The position numbers and the translations under genes are program-made. The notes under the pieces were generated by a model. It made no database searches, was not told the origin of the DNA, and worked only from the letters and a program-made list of their open reading frames with translations. Below are positions 1-5,256 of a stretch of 5,287 nucleotides of DNA, piece by piece. The DNA is from an uncultured Paracoccaceae bacterium. GTDB taxonomy: Bacteria > Pseudomonadota > Alphaproteobacteria > Rhodobacterales > Rhodobacteraceae. Position 1 is the stretch's first letter. Each line of letters starts with the position of its first letter. The DNA lies in assembly GCA_913054485.1 (NCBI GenBank), contig CAJXHQ010000267.1, forward strand, positions 1 to 5,287, read 5' to 3'.

Positions 1-1
1 G

Positions 2-511
2 AGCGACGTGTCGCCCAACCGCCGGGTCCAGCGCCGCTATTCGATCCGGCTCTGGTCGATCCGCCATGCACGGATGCTCGAATGGTTCTACGCCCGCTTC
101 GCCAGCGCCTTCCTGCTGCTGCATCCCCTGTGGAAGGCGATCGGCTACAGCCGTGCCGAGGCGCCGGTCACCTTCGTCGAGAAGCGGGTCAAGGGCCTGC
201 TCTTCGACTGCCGCATGTGCGGGCAATGCATCCTGTCGTCCACCGGCATGTCCTGCCCGATGAACTGTCCCAAGCAGCTGCGTAACGGACCCTGCGGCGG
301 TGTCCGGGCGAACGGCAACTGCGAGGTGGAGCCCGACATGCCCTGCGTCTGGGTCAAGGGCTGGGAAGGGTCGCGCCAGATGGGGAAGGGTGAAGCGATC
401 CTGAACGTCCAGAAGCCGGTCAACCAGTCGCTGCGGGAAACCTCGTCGTGGCTGCGCGTCACTGCCGAGGCTGCAGCACGCAACGAGATTGCCAAGGACA
501 CCGCGGCATGA
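2..511 (+). CDS. MTHFR C-terminal-domain (MetV-like) cysteine-rich protein, 5' end cut by window edge
   Basis: This is a small cysteine-rich partner protein of methylenetetrahydrofolate reductase, of the family annotated 'methylenetetrahydrofolate reductase C-terminal domain', related to acetogen MetV. Counting from a GTG at position 8 (167 residues), eight cysteines lie at residues 68, 71, 74, 83, 87, 96, 105 and 113. The core reads DCRMCGQC, then SCPMNCPKQLRNGPCGGV, the family hallmark and a likely Fe-S or zinc site; the metal cannot be told from sequence. The first ~60 residues are basic and aromatic (RLWSIRHARMLEWFYARF) and may be an interaction or amphipathic segment. The frame stays open through the left edge, so the true start may lie outside and the GTG is only a fallback. 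The stop overlaps the metF-like start (ATGA), which suggests translational coupling and a MetV–MetF complex (inference). Confidence 0.85.
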   Translation, partial: SDVSPNRRVQRRYSIRLWSIRHARMLEWFYARFASAFLLLHPLWKAIGYSRAEAPVTFVEKRVKGLLFDCRMCGQCILSSTGMSCPMNCPKQLRNGPCGGVRANGNCEVEPDMPCVWVKGWEGSRQMGKGEAILNVQKPVNQSLRETSSWLRVTAEAAARNEIAKDTAA

Positions 512-1599
512 GCATCGACATCAATCCCAAAGATCTCGGAGGGCCACTAGATCCCCTGCCCGGCCATGCATCGCGGGGCCGGCTGGAGCGCATTCTCCGT
601 CGCGGCGAGTTTGCCGTCACCGCCGAGCTCAATCCACCCGACAGCGCCGATCCGCAGGATGTCTACGACCGTGCGGCGATCTTCGAGGGCTGGGTTGATG
701 GCATCAACGCCGTCGATGCCTCCGGCGCCAACTGCCATATGTCCTCCGTCGGCATCTGCGCGCTGCTGACACGGATGGGCTACGCGCCGATCATGCAGAT
801 CGCCTGCCGCGACAGGAACCGGATCGCCATCCAGGGCGACGTGCTCGGCGCCTCCGCCATGGGGGTACAGAACATCATGTGCCTGACCGGCGACGGCGTG
901 CAGGCCGGTGACCAGCCGGGTGCCAAGCCGGTGTTCGACCTCGACTGCATGTCGTTGCTGGAAACGGTCCGCACCATGCGCGACGAGGCGAAATTCCTGT
1001 CCGGTCGCAAGCTCACGTCGCCGCCGCAGGTCTTTCTCGGCGCCGCGATCAATCCCTTCGCCCCACCCTATGATTTTCGCCCCTACCGGCTGGCCAAGAA
1101 GATTGAGGCCGGCGCCCAGTTCGTGCAGAGCCAGTACTGCTTCGACGTGCCGATGTTTCGCGACTACATGGCCAAGGTCCGCGACCTCGGCCTTCACGAA
1201 AAATGCTTCATTCTCGTCGGCGTCGGCCCGCTCGCCTCCGCCAAGACCGCCCGCTGGATCCGCTCCAACGTGCCGGGGATCCACATCCCCGACAGCGTCA
1301 TCGCCCGCCTTGAGGGCGCCAAGGATCAGAAGAAGGAGGGCAAGCAGCTCTGCATCGACATCATCAACGAGGTGAAGGAGATCGAGGGCGTCGCCGGCAT
1401 CCACGTGATGGCCTATCGGCAGGAGGAATATGTCGCCGAGATCATCCATGAGTCCGGCGTGCTGAAGGGCCGCCGGCCATGGAAGCACGAGGCCAATCCG
1501 ACCGATACGGTTGTCGCCGAGCGCCTGGAGGAAATCCGCCAGGGCAAGGAAGAACACCAGCAGCAGCTTGCAGACATCGCGGCACACAAGCCGCACTGA
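508..1599 (+). CDS. metF: Methylenetetrahydrofolate reductase (MetF family)
   Basis: This 363-residue cytoplasmic flavoprotein of the MTHFR TIM-barrel family interconverts 5,10-methylene-THF and 5-methyl-THF. Matches to E. coli MetF include AELNPPDSADP (Glu40 at the place of catalytic Glu28), QIACRDRNR (97–105), NIMCLTGD (122–129, like the FAD/folate loop NIVALRGD) and FVQSQYCFD (205–213, like ITQFFFD, with Gln209 at the folate-contacting Gln). It is longer than the ~300-residue housekeeping enzyme; the extra length is mainly a charged, Gln-rich C-terminus (~325–363). The ATG at 508 is chosen because it overlaps the upstream stop and has AAGGA at 494–498; a longer in-frame start at 448 would run 60 bases into the upstream gene. 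Placed between a MetV-like protein and a methyl-THF:corrinoid methyltransferase, it probably serves catabolic or corrinoid-linked methyl flow rather than only methionine synthesis (inference). Confidence 0.93.
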   Translation: MSIDINPKDLGGPLDPLPGHASRGRLERILRRGEFAVTAELNPPDSADPQDVYDRAAIFEGWVDGINAVDASGANCHMSSVGICALLTRMGYAPIMQIACRDRNRIAIQGDVLGASAMGVQNIMCLTGDGVQAGDQPGAKPVFDLDCMSLLETVRTMRDEAKFLSGRKLTSPPQVFLGAAINPFAPPYDFRPYRLAKKIEAGAQFVQSQYCFDVPMFRDYMAKVRDLGLHEKCFILVGVGPLASAKTARWIRSNVPGIHIPDSVIARLEGAKDQKKEGKQLCIDIINEVKEIEGVAGIHVMAYRQEEYVAEIIHESGVLKGRRPWKHEANPTDTVVAERLEEIRQGKEEHQQQLADIAAHKPH

Positions 1600-1606
1600 A
1601 CAACCG

Positions 1607-1626
1607 GCCTCGGCAGATGCCGGGGC
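1607..1626 (+). other. Intercistronic RNA hairpin between metF and the methyltransferase
   Basis: GCCTCGGC (1607–1614) and GCCGGGGC (1619–1626) form an 8-bp stem with one G·U pair around the loop AGAT. It begins 7 bases after the metF-like stop. No T-run follows, so it is not a standard intrinsic terminator. A role in mRNA 3'-end protection or processing that sets different expression of the two cistrons is inference. Confidence 0.45.
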
Positions 1627-1669
1627 TCGACCAGTAGAGACCCACCGCCATCAGGCCCCGGAGACCCGC

Positions 1670-1990
1670 ATGACCCGCACCATCGTCGCATCCGCCACCC
1701 GCGAAGTGATCATCGGCTTCGACCAGCCCTTCTGCGTCATCGGCGAGCGGATCAACCCGACCGGCCGCAAGAAGCTCGCCGCCGAGATGATCGAGGGCAA
1801 TTTCGACACCGTCATCAGGGATGCGCTGGAACAGGTCGCCGCCGGCGCCACCATGCTCGACGTCAACGCGGGCGTCACCTCCGTCAACCCCAACGAAACC
1901 GAACCGGGCCTGCTGGTTCTGGGGGTGGACGCGCTGGCCAACCCGGACCTGCGCGTGGCTTTTGAGCTGACTGTGCGCCTCCCGGACTGA
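1670..1990 (+). CDS. Methyltetrahydrofolate:corrinoid methyltransferase, N-terminal fragment fused to an unrelated tail (truncated, probably non-functional)
   Basis: Residues 1–79 match the N-terminal pterin-binding TIM-barrel (DHPS-like) of methyl-THF:cobalamin methyltransferases (AcsE/MtgA/MetH-folate-domain type). They include VIGERINPTG (24–33) and DALEQVAAGATMLDVNAG (51–68), then VTSVNPNETEP. Such proteins usually have about 300–350 residues and continue as a barrel, but this frame has 106. From residue 80 (base 1907) it runs into 27 residues, from GLLVLGVDALANPD to the end, that do not look like the family, and then a stop. More than two-thirds of the barrel, including most of the folate and corrinoid surface, is missing, so activity is not expected. 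The start ATG has GGAG at 1660–1663, six bases upstream. The gene follows the metF-like CDS by 70 bases in the same direction. I see no frameshift restoring the family sequence in another frame near 1900–2000; see the junction entry. Confidence 0.82.
   Translation: MTRTIVASATREVIIGFDQPFCVIGERINPTGRKKLAAEMIEGNFDTVIRDALEQVAAGATMLDVNAGVTSVNPNETEPGLLVLGVDALANPDLRVAFELTVRLPD
1900..1912. other. Probable breakpoint joining two unrelated stretches of DNA
   Basis: Methyltransferase-family similarity ends at codon 79 (1904–1906), and the downstream codons have another character. By hand count, the metF-like gene uses 11 CTC and 10 CTG leucines, and the intact methyltransferase part 2 CTC and 1 CTG. 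The 27-residue tail uses 6 CTG and 1 CTC, and thyA 22 CTG and 4 CTC. No insertion-sequence ends, obvious target duplication or tRNA edge are visible. It could be a genomic deletion or recombination, or an assembly chimera; sequence alone cannot decide. Confidence 0.6.
1907..1990 (+). pseudogene. Orphan in-frame C-terminal coding remnant of an unidentified gene
   Basis: The 27 codons after the junction read like genuine coding sequence, with CTG-rich leucine use and a hydrophobic/acidic pattern ending TVRLPD and TGA. They fit the codon style of the thyA side. They may be the 3' end of a gene that lay convergent to gloA before the breakpoint. I do not recognise the family. The stretch is short, so chance openness cannot be excluded. 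Confidence 0.3.
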
Positions 1991-2003
1991 CCGGCCGGAA
2001 GGC
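1977..2003 (-). terminator. Hairpin between the convergent tail ORF and gloA, possible terminator
   Basis: GCCTCCCGG (1977–1985) and CCGGAAGGC (1995–2003) form a 9-bp stem with a 9-base loop. Read on the minus strand the single imperfect position becomes a G·U pair, so the stem is best in gloA mRNA, 20 bases after the gloA stop. On the plus strand it carries one C/A mismatch and includes the stop of the tail ORF. No U-tract follows on either strand, so Rho-independent function is doubtful. Confidence 0.35.
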
Positions 2004-2022
2004 AGGCTCATACGGGCCGCTG

Positions 2023-2451
2023 TTACCAGTGGCCGGTGTTTTCCATGCCGACCCAGGGTTCCGCCGGTGCCAGCGCCTCGCCGTTCTGCAACAGCTCGAC
2101 CGAGATATTGTCGGGCGAGCGCACAAAGGCCATGCGCCCGTCGCGCGGCGGGCGGTTGATGGTGACGCCGTTGTCCATCAGGTGCTGGCAGACGGCATAG
2201 ATATTATCCACCCCGTAGGCCAGATGGCCGAAATGGCGGCTGTCGGCAGGCAGCTCCTCATCGCCGTCCCAATTCCAGGTCAGTTCGATGGGCCGGTCTT
2301 CCTGGCCGGGAGGGGCCATGAAGATCAGGCTGAAACGGCCCTGTTCGCTGTCATAGCGGCGGGTCTCTTGCAGGCCCAGAAGTTCGTAGAAAGCCATGGA
2401 TTTCTCCAGGTCTTTCACCCGGACCATTGTGTGCAGATAGGTCAGCGGCAT
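2023..2451 (-). CDS. gloA: Lactoylglutathione lyase (glyoxalase I)
   Basis: This 142-residue cytoplasmic VOC-fold metalloenzyme converts the glutathione–methylglyoxal hemithioacetal to S-lactoylglutathione, the first step of methylglyoxal detoxification. The four metal ligands of E. coli GloA (H5, E56, H74, E122) are all matched: H7 in YLHTMVRVKDLEKSMAFY, E56 in RPIELTWNW, H76 in FGHLAYGVDNIYAVC, and E119 in RSPDNISVELLQ. The two βαβββ halves are roughly residues 3–60 and 73–122. The length is close to the E. coli enzyme (135), with a short extra tail (EPWVGMENTGHW). The ATG at 2451 is chosen because the VOC domain starts at once and AAGGGG lies seven bases upstream; the frame continues upstream without domain sequence. 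It diverges from thyA across 208 bases. The full ligand set argues against a generic VOC protein. Confidence 0.93.
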   Translation of the reverse strand: MPLTYLHTMVRVKDLEKSMAFYELLGLQETRRYDSEQGRFSLIFMAPPGQEDRPIELTWNWDGDEELPADSRHFGHLAYGVDNIYAVCQHLMDNGVTINRPPRDGRMAFVRSPDNISVELLQNGEALAPAEPWVGMENTGHW

Positions 2452-2458
2452 GGATGTT

Positions 2459-2464
2459 CCCCTT
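2459..2464 (-). promoter_or_regulatory. gloA ribosome binding site
   Basis: On the minus strand AAGGGG lies seven bases before the ATG at 2451. It decides this start over upstream in-frame alternatives, which would add up to 70 residues of sequence unlike the VOC family. Confidence 0.65.
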
Positions 2465-2647
2465 GATGTTTCGGCGGCAGTATTGCCCGCCCGGAACCCA
2501 AGGGAAAGAGCTTTTGGGATATGGGCGCCGTGGCAGGGATCTTGTGGCTGTTGCGCTGTCCGCGGGCAGATATAGTATGGGTCAGGGCCGGGATTTTGCT
2601 TGGCTCCGCCGCGTCCGGGGGGTAAACCCGGGCCCGAAACCGCCACC

Positions 2648-2653
2648 GGGAGG
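2648..2653 (+). promoter_or_regulatory. thyA ribosome binding site
   Basis: GGGAGG lies six bases before the ATG at 2660 and supports that start. The frame opens further upstream, to 2600, but the extra 20 residues are Pro/Gly-rich and not part of thymidylate synthase. Confidence 0.7.
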
Positions 2654-2659
2654 GCGCCC

Positions 2660-3493
2660 ATGCAGCAGTATCACGATCAGCTTCAGCATATTCTGGACCA
2701 CGGCGAGGATACCGGCGACCGGACCGGCACCGGCACCCGCTCTGTCTTCGGCATGCAGGCGCGTTATCCGCTGGCGGAGGGCTTCCCGCTGGTTACCACC
2801 AAGAAGCTGCACCTGAAGTCGATCATTCATGAGCTGCTCTGGTTCCTGTCGGGCGACACCAATATCCGCTACCTGAAGGACAATGGCGTGCGGATCTGGG
2901 ACGAATGGGCAGATGAGAACGGCGATCTCGGGCCGGTCTATGGCTATCAGTGGCGCAATTTCCCGGCAATGGAGCTGGCAGAGGGCACTTTGGGCGATGA
3001 GCCGCTCTACCGCGGCGGCAGCGTCGACCAGATCCAGACCCTGGTGGATATGATCAAATCCTCGCCCGACAGCCGCCGCCTGCTGGTGTCGGCCTGGAAC
3101 CCGGCCGACGTGCCGCAGATGGCGCTGCCGCCCTGCCACACGCTGTGGCAGGTGAAAGTGCTGAACGGGCGGATGCATATGCAGCTCTACCAGCGCTCGG
3201 CCGACATGTTTCTGGGCGTGCCCTTCAACATCGCCTCTTATGCGCTGCTTTTGAAAATGCTGGCTCATGTGACCGGATACGAGGCGGGGGATTTTGTGCA
3301 CACCATTGGTGACGCGCATATCTACTCCAACCATGTGGAGCAGGTGCAGCTGCAGCTGAGCCGCACACCGAAGGCGCTGCCGCAGCTGAATATCACCCGG
3401 GATGTGCAGAGCATCTTCGACTTCAAATTTGAGGATTTCGAGGTCGTGAACTACGACCCGGATCCCATCATCAAGGCACCGGTGGCAGTCTAA
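2660..3493 (+). CDS. thyA: Thymidylate synthase
   Basis: This 277-residue cytoplasmic enzyme methylates dUMP to dTMP using 5,10-methylene-THF, yielding dihydrofolate. Landmarks are DRTGTGT with Arg21 (phosphate binding), HELLWFL with Glu58, [21 protein letters not shown] (79–99), [11 protein letters not shown] (137–147), the nucleophile Cys159 in [30 protein letters not shown] (176–197) with Arg179, Asp182 and Asn190, and DAHIYSNH (218–225) with His220 and Tyr222. It ends in the typical IKAPVAV. It is about 13 residues longer than E. coli ThyA (264) because of an insertion at ~102–118, which lies between conserved blocks and is common in the family. All catalytic residues are present. Its stop overlaps the folA start (TAATG), so the two are co-translated and functionally linked: FolA reduces the dihydrofolate ThyA makes. 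Confidence 0.98.
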   Translation: MQQYHDQLQHILDHGEDTGDRTGTGTRSVFGMQARYPLAEGFPLVTTKKLHLKSIIHELLWFLSGDTNIRYLKDNGVRIWDEWADENGDLGPVYGYQWRNFPAMELAEGTLGDEPLYRGGSVDQIQTLVDMIKSSPDSRRLLVSAWNPADVPQMALPPCHTLWQVKVLNGRMHMQLYQRSADMFLGVPFNIASYALLLKMLAHVTGYEAGDFVHTIGDAHIYSNHVEQVQLQLSRTPKALPQLNITRDVQSIFDFKFEDFEVVNYDPDPIIKAPVAV

Positions 3494-3975
3494 TGATCTC
3501 TCTTATCGTCGGGCGCGACCGCAATGGCGCCATTGGCAAAGGCAACACCATCCCCTGGCACGCGCCTGAGGATCTGAAGGCGTTTCAGCGTGAAACCCAG
3601 GGCGGCGCGCTGATCATGGGGCGCAACACCTGGGACAGCCTGCCGGTTAAGCCACTGAAAGGGCGCTTGAATATAGTTGTCTCCTCCAATCCGGCGGCGG
3701 CAGAGACCGTGGTGCCTTCGGTGGAGGCGGCGATTGAGATGGCCTATGCGCAGGGCTATCGCCGCGTCTATGGTATTGGCGGTTTCGGGATCTATAAGGC
3801 GCTGATGCCGCTGGCTGAGCGGATGCTGATCACCGAATTGGAGGTGAATGTGGAGGGCGCAGACACCTGGTTCCCGGAGTTTGACCCCGCGGATTGGCTG
3901 CACCTGGGCAGTACTGAACTGCGCACCGAAGCTCCGGCCTGCAGGCTGCATGAATACCTGCGCCGCACGGCCTGA
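3493..3975 (+). CDS. folA: Dihydrofolate reductase
   Basis: This 160-residue cytoplasmic enzyme reduces dihydrofolate to tetrahydrofolate with NADPH. It aligns closely with E. coli FolA (159 residues): SLIVGRDRNGAIGKGNTIPWHAPEDL (3–28) includes Trp22 and the catalytic acid Asp27, GRNTWDSL (43–50) and GRLNIVVSS (57–65) form the cofactor region, and GIGGFGIY (94–101) is the Gly-Gly NADPH loop. The end, RLHEYLRR, is the usual last strand. The ATG shares one base with the thyA stop. Only weak purine-rich sequence lies upstream (GGTGG at 3481–3485), so translation probably depends on coupling to thyA. As the usual target of trimethoprim, its intact active site suggests a normal, sensitive-type enzyme, but resistance cannot be judged from this. 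Confidence 0.97.
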   Translation: MISLIVGRDRNGAIGKGNTIPWHAPEDLKAFQRETQGGALIMGRNTWDSLPVKPLKGRLNIVVSSNPAAAETVVPSVEAAIEMAYAQGYRRVYGIGGFGIYKALMPLAERMLITELEVNVEGADTWFPEFDPADWLHLGSTELRTEAPACRLHEYLRRTA

Positions 3976-4011
3976 GCGTGACGCTGCGGACCGGCGGACA
4001 CAGGAACCCGG

Positions 4012-4030
4012 GGCCGCGCAGGACGCGGCC
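4012..4030 (+). terminator. Hairpin after folA, possible 3' end of thyA–folA mRNA
   Basis: GGCCGCG (4012–4018) and CGCGGCC (4024–4030) form a perfect 7-bp, all-GC stem with loop CAGGA, 36 bases after the folA stop. AAAGG follows rather than a T-run, so it may be a 3'-stabilising hairpin or part of a Rho-dependent end rather than an intrinsic terminator. Confidence 0.45.
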
Positions 4031-4050
4031 AAAGGCTGATGATGCGGTGG

Positions 4051-4083
4051 AAAAGACTGCGCCCTGGGGACCTGAGGGCGCAG
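4051..4083 (-). terminator. Rho-independent terminator of the cold-shock gene
   Basis: CTGCGCCCT (4057–4065) and AGGGCGCAG (4075–4083) form a perfect 9-bp stem with a 9-base loop. Read on the minus strand it is followed directly by TCTTTT (complement of 4051–4056). It lies 14 bases after the stop of the cold-shock gene, so it is oriented and placed as its intrinsic terminator. Confidence 0.8.
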
Positions 4084-4097
4084 CTGCGGCAAATTGC

Positions 4098-4304
4098 TTA
4101 AAGAGGTCGCAGCTCGCCGGCCATTTGGCGGCCGTCGCGACCCTCTGTCAGCTCGTAATCGATCTTCTGATTGTCGCTGAGCCCGGCCATGCCAGAACGT
4201 TCAACGGCAGAAATGTGAACAAAAACATCCTTGCCGCCTTCTGCGGGTTCAATGAACCCGTATCCTTTGGTCGTATTAAACCACTTCACGGTGCCGGTAG
4301 GCAT
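4098..4304 (-). CDS. Cold-shock protein (CspA family)
   Basis: This 68-residue single cold-shock domain (five-stranded OB fold) binds single-stranded RNA and DNA and is thought to act as an RNA chaperone. RNP1 is KGYGFIEP (13–20) and RNP2 is DVFVHIS (26–32), preceded by the typical TGTVKWFN. Length matches the family (65–70). The ATG at 4304 is chosen because the domain starts at residue 3 and AAGGAG lies nine bases upstream; the open frame continues upstream to 4403 but those residues are not Csp-like and probably represent leader. It stands alone, converging on folA and diverging from the ArsC/YffB-like gene, with its own terminator. Whether it is cold-induced or constitutive cannot be told; many alphaproteobacteria carry several csp paralogues, so no specific symbol is given. 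Confidence 0.95.
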   Translation of the reverse strand: MPTGTVKWFNTTKGYGFIEPAEGGKDVFVHISAVERSGMAGLSDNQKIDYELTEGRDGRQMAGELRPL

Positions 4305-4313
4305 CTTCCGTGT

Positions 4314-4319
4314 CTCCTT
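4314..4319 (-). promoter_or_regulatory. Ribosome binding site of the cold-shock gene
   Basis: AAGGAG on the minus strand lies nine bases before the ATG at 4304. It fixes the 68-residue start against a 101-residue in-frame alternative. Confidence 0.75.
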
Positions 4320-4517
4320 CTTACTAGTAAACGCACTGATGAAATTCAGCACAGTCTCCGGCTGCTCCCTGTCCGGGCGCACCGTTTTGCTGCAAATCGG
4401 CAATGAAACGGGTGCCGGAAAAGGTTGAAACCAGAATCAGGATTGCATGAGCCGGCAAAAAATCAAAGAAAAACAAACTGCCGGTCCGGGGAATATTGGT
4501 TAATAAACGTCAAAAAC

Positions 4518-4522
4518 AGGAG
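4518..4522 (+). promoter_or_regulatory. Ribosome binding site of the ArsC/YffB-like gene
   Basis: AGGAG lies six bases before the ATG at 4529. It selects this start over an in-frame TTG at 4496 that would add a Lys/Gln-rich stretch before the thioredoxin fold. Confidence 0.7.
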
Positions 4523-4528
4523 CGAAAA

Positions 4529-4846
4529 ATGCAACTTTATGGCCTGAAAAACTGCGATACCTGCCGCAAGGCGTTGAAAGCATTGCCAGAAGCGCAGCTT
4601 GTGGATGTGCGCGCCGAGGCCGTGCCACTGGCGGTTCTGGAGCTGGCATTGCAGCAGTTTGCGAACAGCCTGTGCAATACACGCAGCACAACCTGGCGCG
4701 GACTGAGCGATGAAGAACGCGCCGGGAAGCCGCTGGATCTGCTGCGTGCGCATCCGGCGCTGATGAAGCGGCCGCTGATCGAAAAGGACGGTGTGCTGTA
4801 TCTCGGCTGGACCGCCGAAACCCGCGCGGCCCTTGGCTTGGAGTAA
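4529..4846 (+). CDS. ArsC/Spx/YffB-like thioredoxin-fold protein
   Basis: This 105-residue member of the ArsC-like family has the first strand and redox loop MQLYGLKNCDTCRKA, with Cys9 and Cys12 in a CxxC motif. It also has the family block NTRSTTWRGL (50–59), and HPALMKRPLIEKDG (75–88), whose RPLI holds the cis-proline of the thioredoxin fold. It ends in LGWTAETRAAL. It is slightly shorter than typical members (~115–120). The NTR…TTWR block and absence of further obvious ArsC features favour the YffB/Spx-like subgroup over a true arsenate reductase; no ars genes are nearby. The substrate is unknown; a thiol-based oxidoreductase or regulator is the likely role (inference). It is divergent from csp and followed after 41 bases by a co-directional small membrane protein. 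Confidence 0.85.
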   Translation: MQLYGLKNCDTCRKALKALPEAQLVDVRAEAVPLAVLELALQQFANSLCNTRSTTWRGLSDEERAGKPLDLLRAHPALMKRPLIEKDGVLYLGWTAETRAALGLE

Positions 4847-4887
4847 ACCAGCCCCTATCTCGGGCAGGCAGAAAACGGAGAGATGAT

Positions 4888-5256
4888 ATGCGAAATGCAG
4901 CCCTTGTTCTGGGCATTACCGCCGGCCTTCTGGGCATGGTCGTGGGCTTCTTTGGCTACGGCTATACCGAGGCAATCGCGCATTTTGGCGAAATCGACGG
5001 CCTTGCCGAACAGGTTGAAAATGCGGACCTGGTGCGGCTGACGGCGGTGCTGTCGCCGATGATGGCGATTGCCGGCGGCGCGATGGCGCGGGCGCGGGCG
5101 CTGTGGGGCGGGCTGCTGCTTCTGGGGTCGGCTGCTGGGATGTATGCGGGCTTTGGGTTCAACGTCTTCACCCTGTTCCCGATCTGCTTTGCCGGCCTCG
5201 GCGGGGTTCTGGCTGTGGCCGCCGGAAAACCGGATGAACCCAAGGCGCATTTCTGA
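4888..5256 (+). CDS. Small four-helix membrane protein, function unknown
   Basis: This 122-residue integral inner-membrane protein has predicted helices at about 4–25, 49–67, 72–90 and 92–113, and a short polar tail (GKPDEPKAHF). A loop with acidic residues (GEIDGLAEQVENAD, ~34–47) separates helix 1 from the rest, and an Arg-containing turn (ARARA) separates helices 2 and 3. The layout loosely recalls DUF4064-type proteins, but I do not recognise the family with certainty. GGAG at 4877–4880 lies seven bases before the ATG at 4888. No cysteine pair, transport or enzymatic motif was seen. It follows the ArsC/YffB-like gene by 41 bases on the same strand without a visible terminator, so the two may be cotranscribed; a shared function is not shown. 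Confidence 0.8.
   Translation: MRNAALVLGITAGLLGMVVGFFGYGYTEAIAHFGEIDGLAEQVENADLVRLTAVLSPMMAIAGGAMARARALWGGLLLLGSAAGMYAGFGFNVFTLFPICFAGLGGVLAVAAGKPDEPKAHF

Larger units (their letters stand above)
2452..2659. promoter_or_regulatory. Divergent gloA / thyA intergenic control region
   Basis: This 208-base gap must hold the promoters for both gloA (leftward) and thyA (rightward). The only −10-like string seen on the plus strand is TATAGT at 2571–2576. TTGCGC at 2551–2556 is only 14 bases from it, or 16 from the overlapping TAGTAT (2573–2578), so a thyA promoter here is a weak guess. A GC-rich run with CCCGGG lies near 2627–2635. No operator repeat or riboswitch was recognised. Confidence 0.4.
4305..4528. 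promoter_or_regulatory. Divergent control region between the csp and ArsC/YffB-like genes
   Basis: This 224-base region must contain both divergent promoters. Around 4455–4530 it is clearly A/T-richer than the coding DNA on either side, with A-runs such as CAAAAAATCAAAG. No −35/−10 pair could be assigned with confidence on either strand. The csp-side part may be a long untranslated leader, as in several cspA-type mRNAs (inference). Confidence 0.4.

Noticed and set aside
547..1596. 349-residue open frame on the minus strand
   Set aside because: It lies wholly opposite the metF-like gene. Its composition (Asp/Gly/Ala/Leu/His-rich, no domain) is what GC-rich antisense frames give, while the plus strand has clear MTHFR motifs.
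2541..2581. Sigma-70-like promoter for thyA around TTGCGC and TATAGT
   Set aside because: Spacing is only 14 bases (16 to a poorer −10), and alphaproteobacterial promoters are hard to call by eye; mentioned in the intergenic entry but not listed as a promoter.
2712..2738. Repeated ACCGG units at the start of thyA
   Set aside because: They encode the conserved [11 protein letters not shown] stretch of thymidylate synthase, so the repeat follows from protein conservation and GC-rich codons.
2582..3334. 250-residue open frame on the minus strand
   Set aside because: It is antisense to thyA, whose catalytic residues are all present on the plus strand; no recognisable domain in the reverse frame.
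3490..4092. 200-residue open frame on the minus strand
   Set aside because: It is antisense to folA and crosses the csp terminator hairpin; low-complexity Arg/Pro/Ala/His content, no domain.
4321..4330. Perfect palindrome TTACTAGTAA just upstream of the csp ribosome binding site
   Set aside because: A 10-base palindrome is expected several times by chance in 5 kb, and no second copy suggesting an operator was found.
4500..4937. 145-residue open frame on the minus strand
   Set aside because: It overlaps the ArsC/YffB-like gene in antisense; Arg/Ala/Pro-rich shadow composition.
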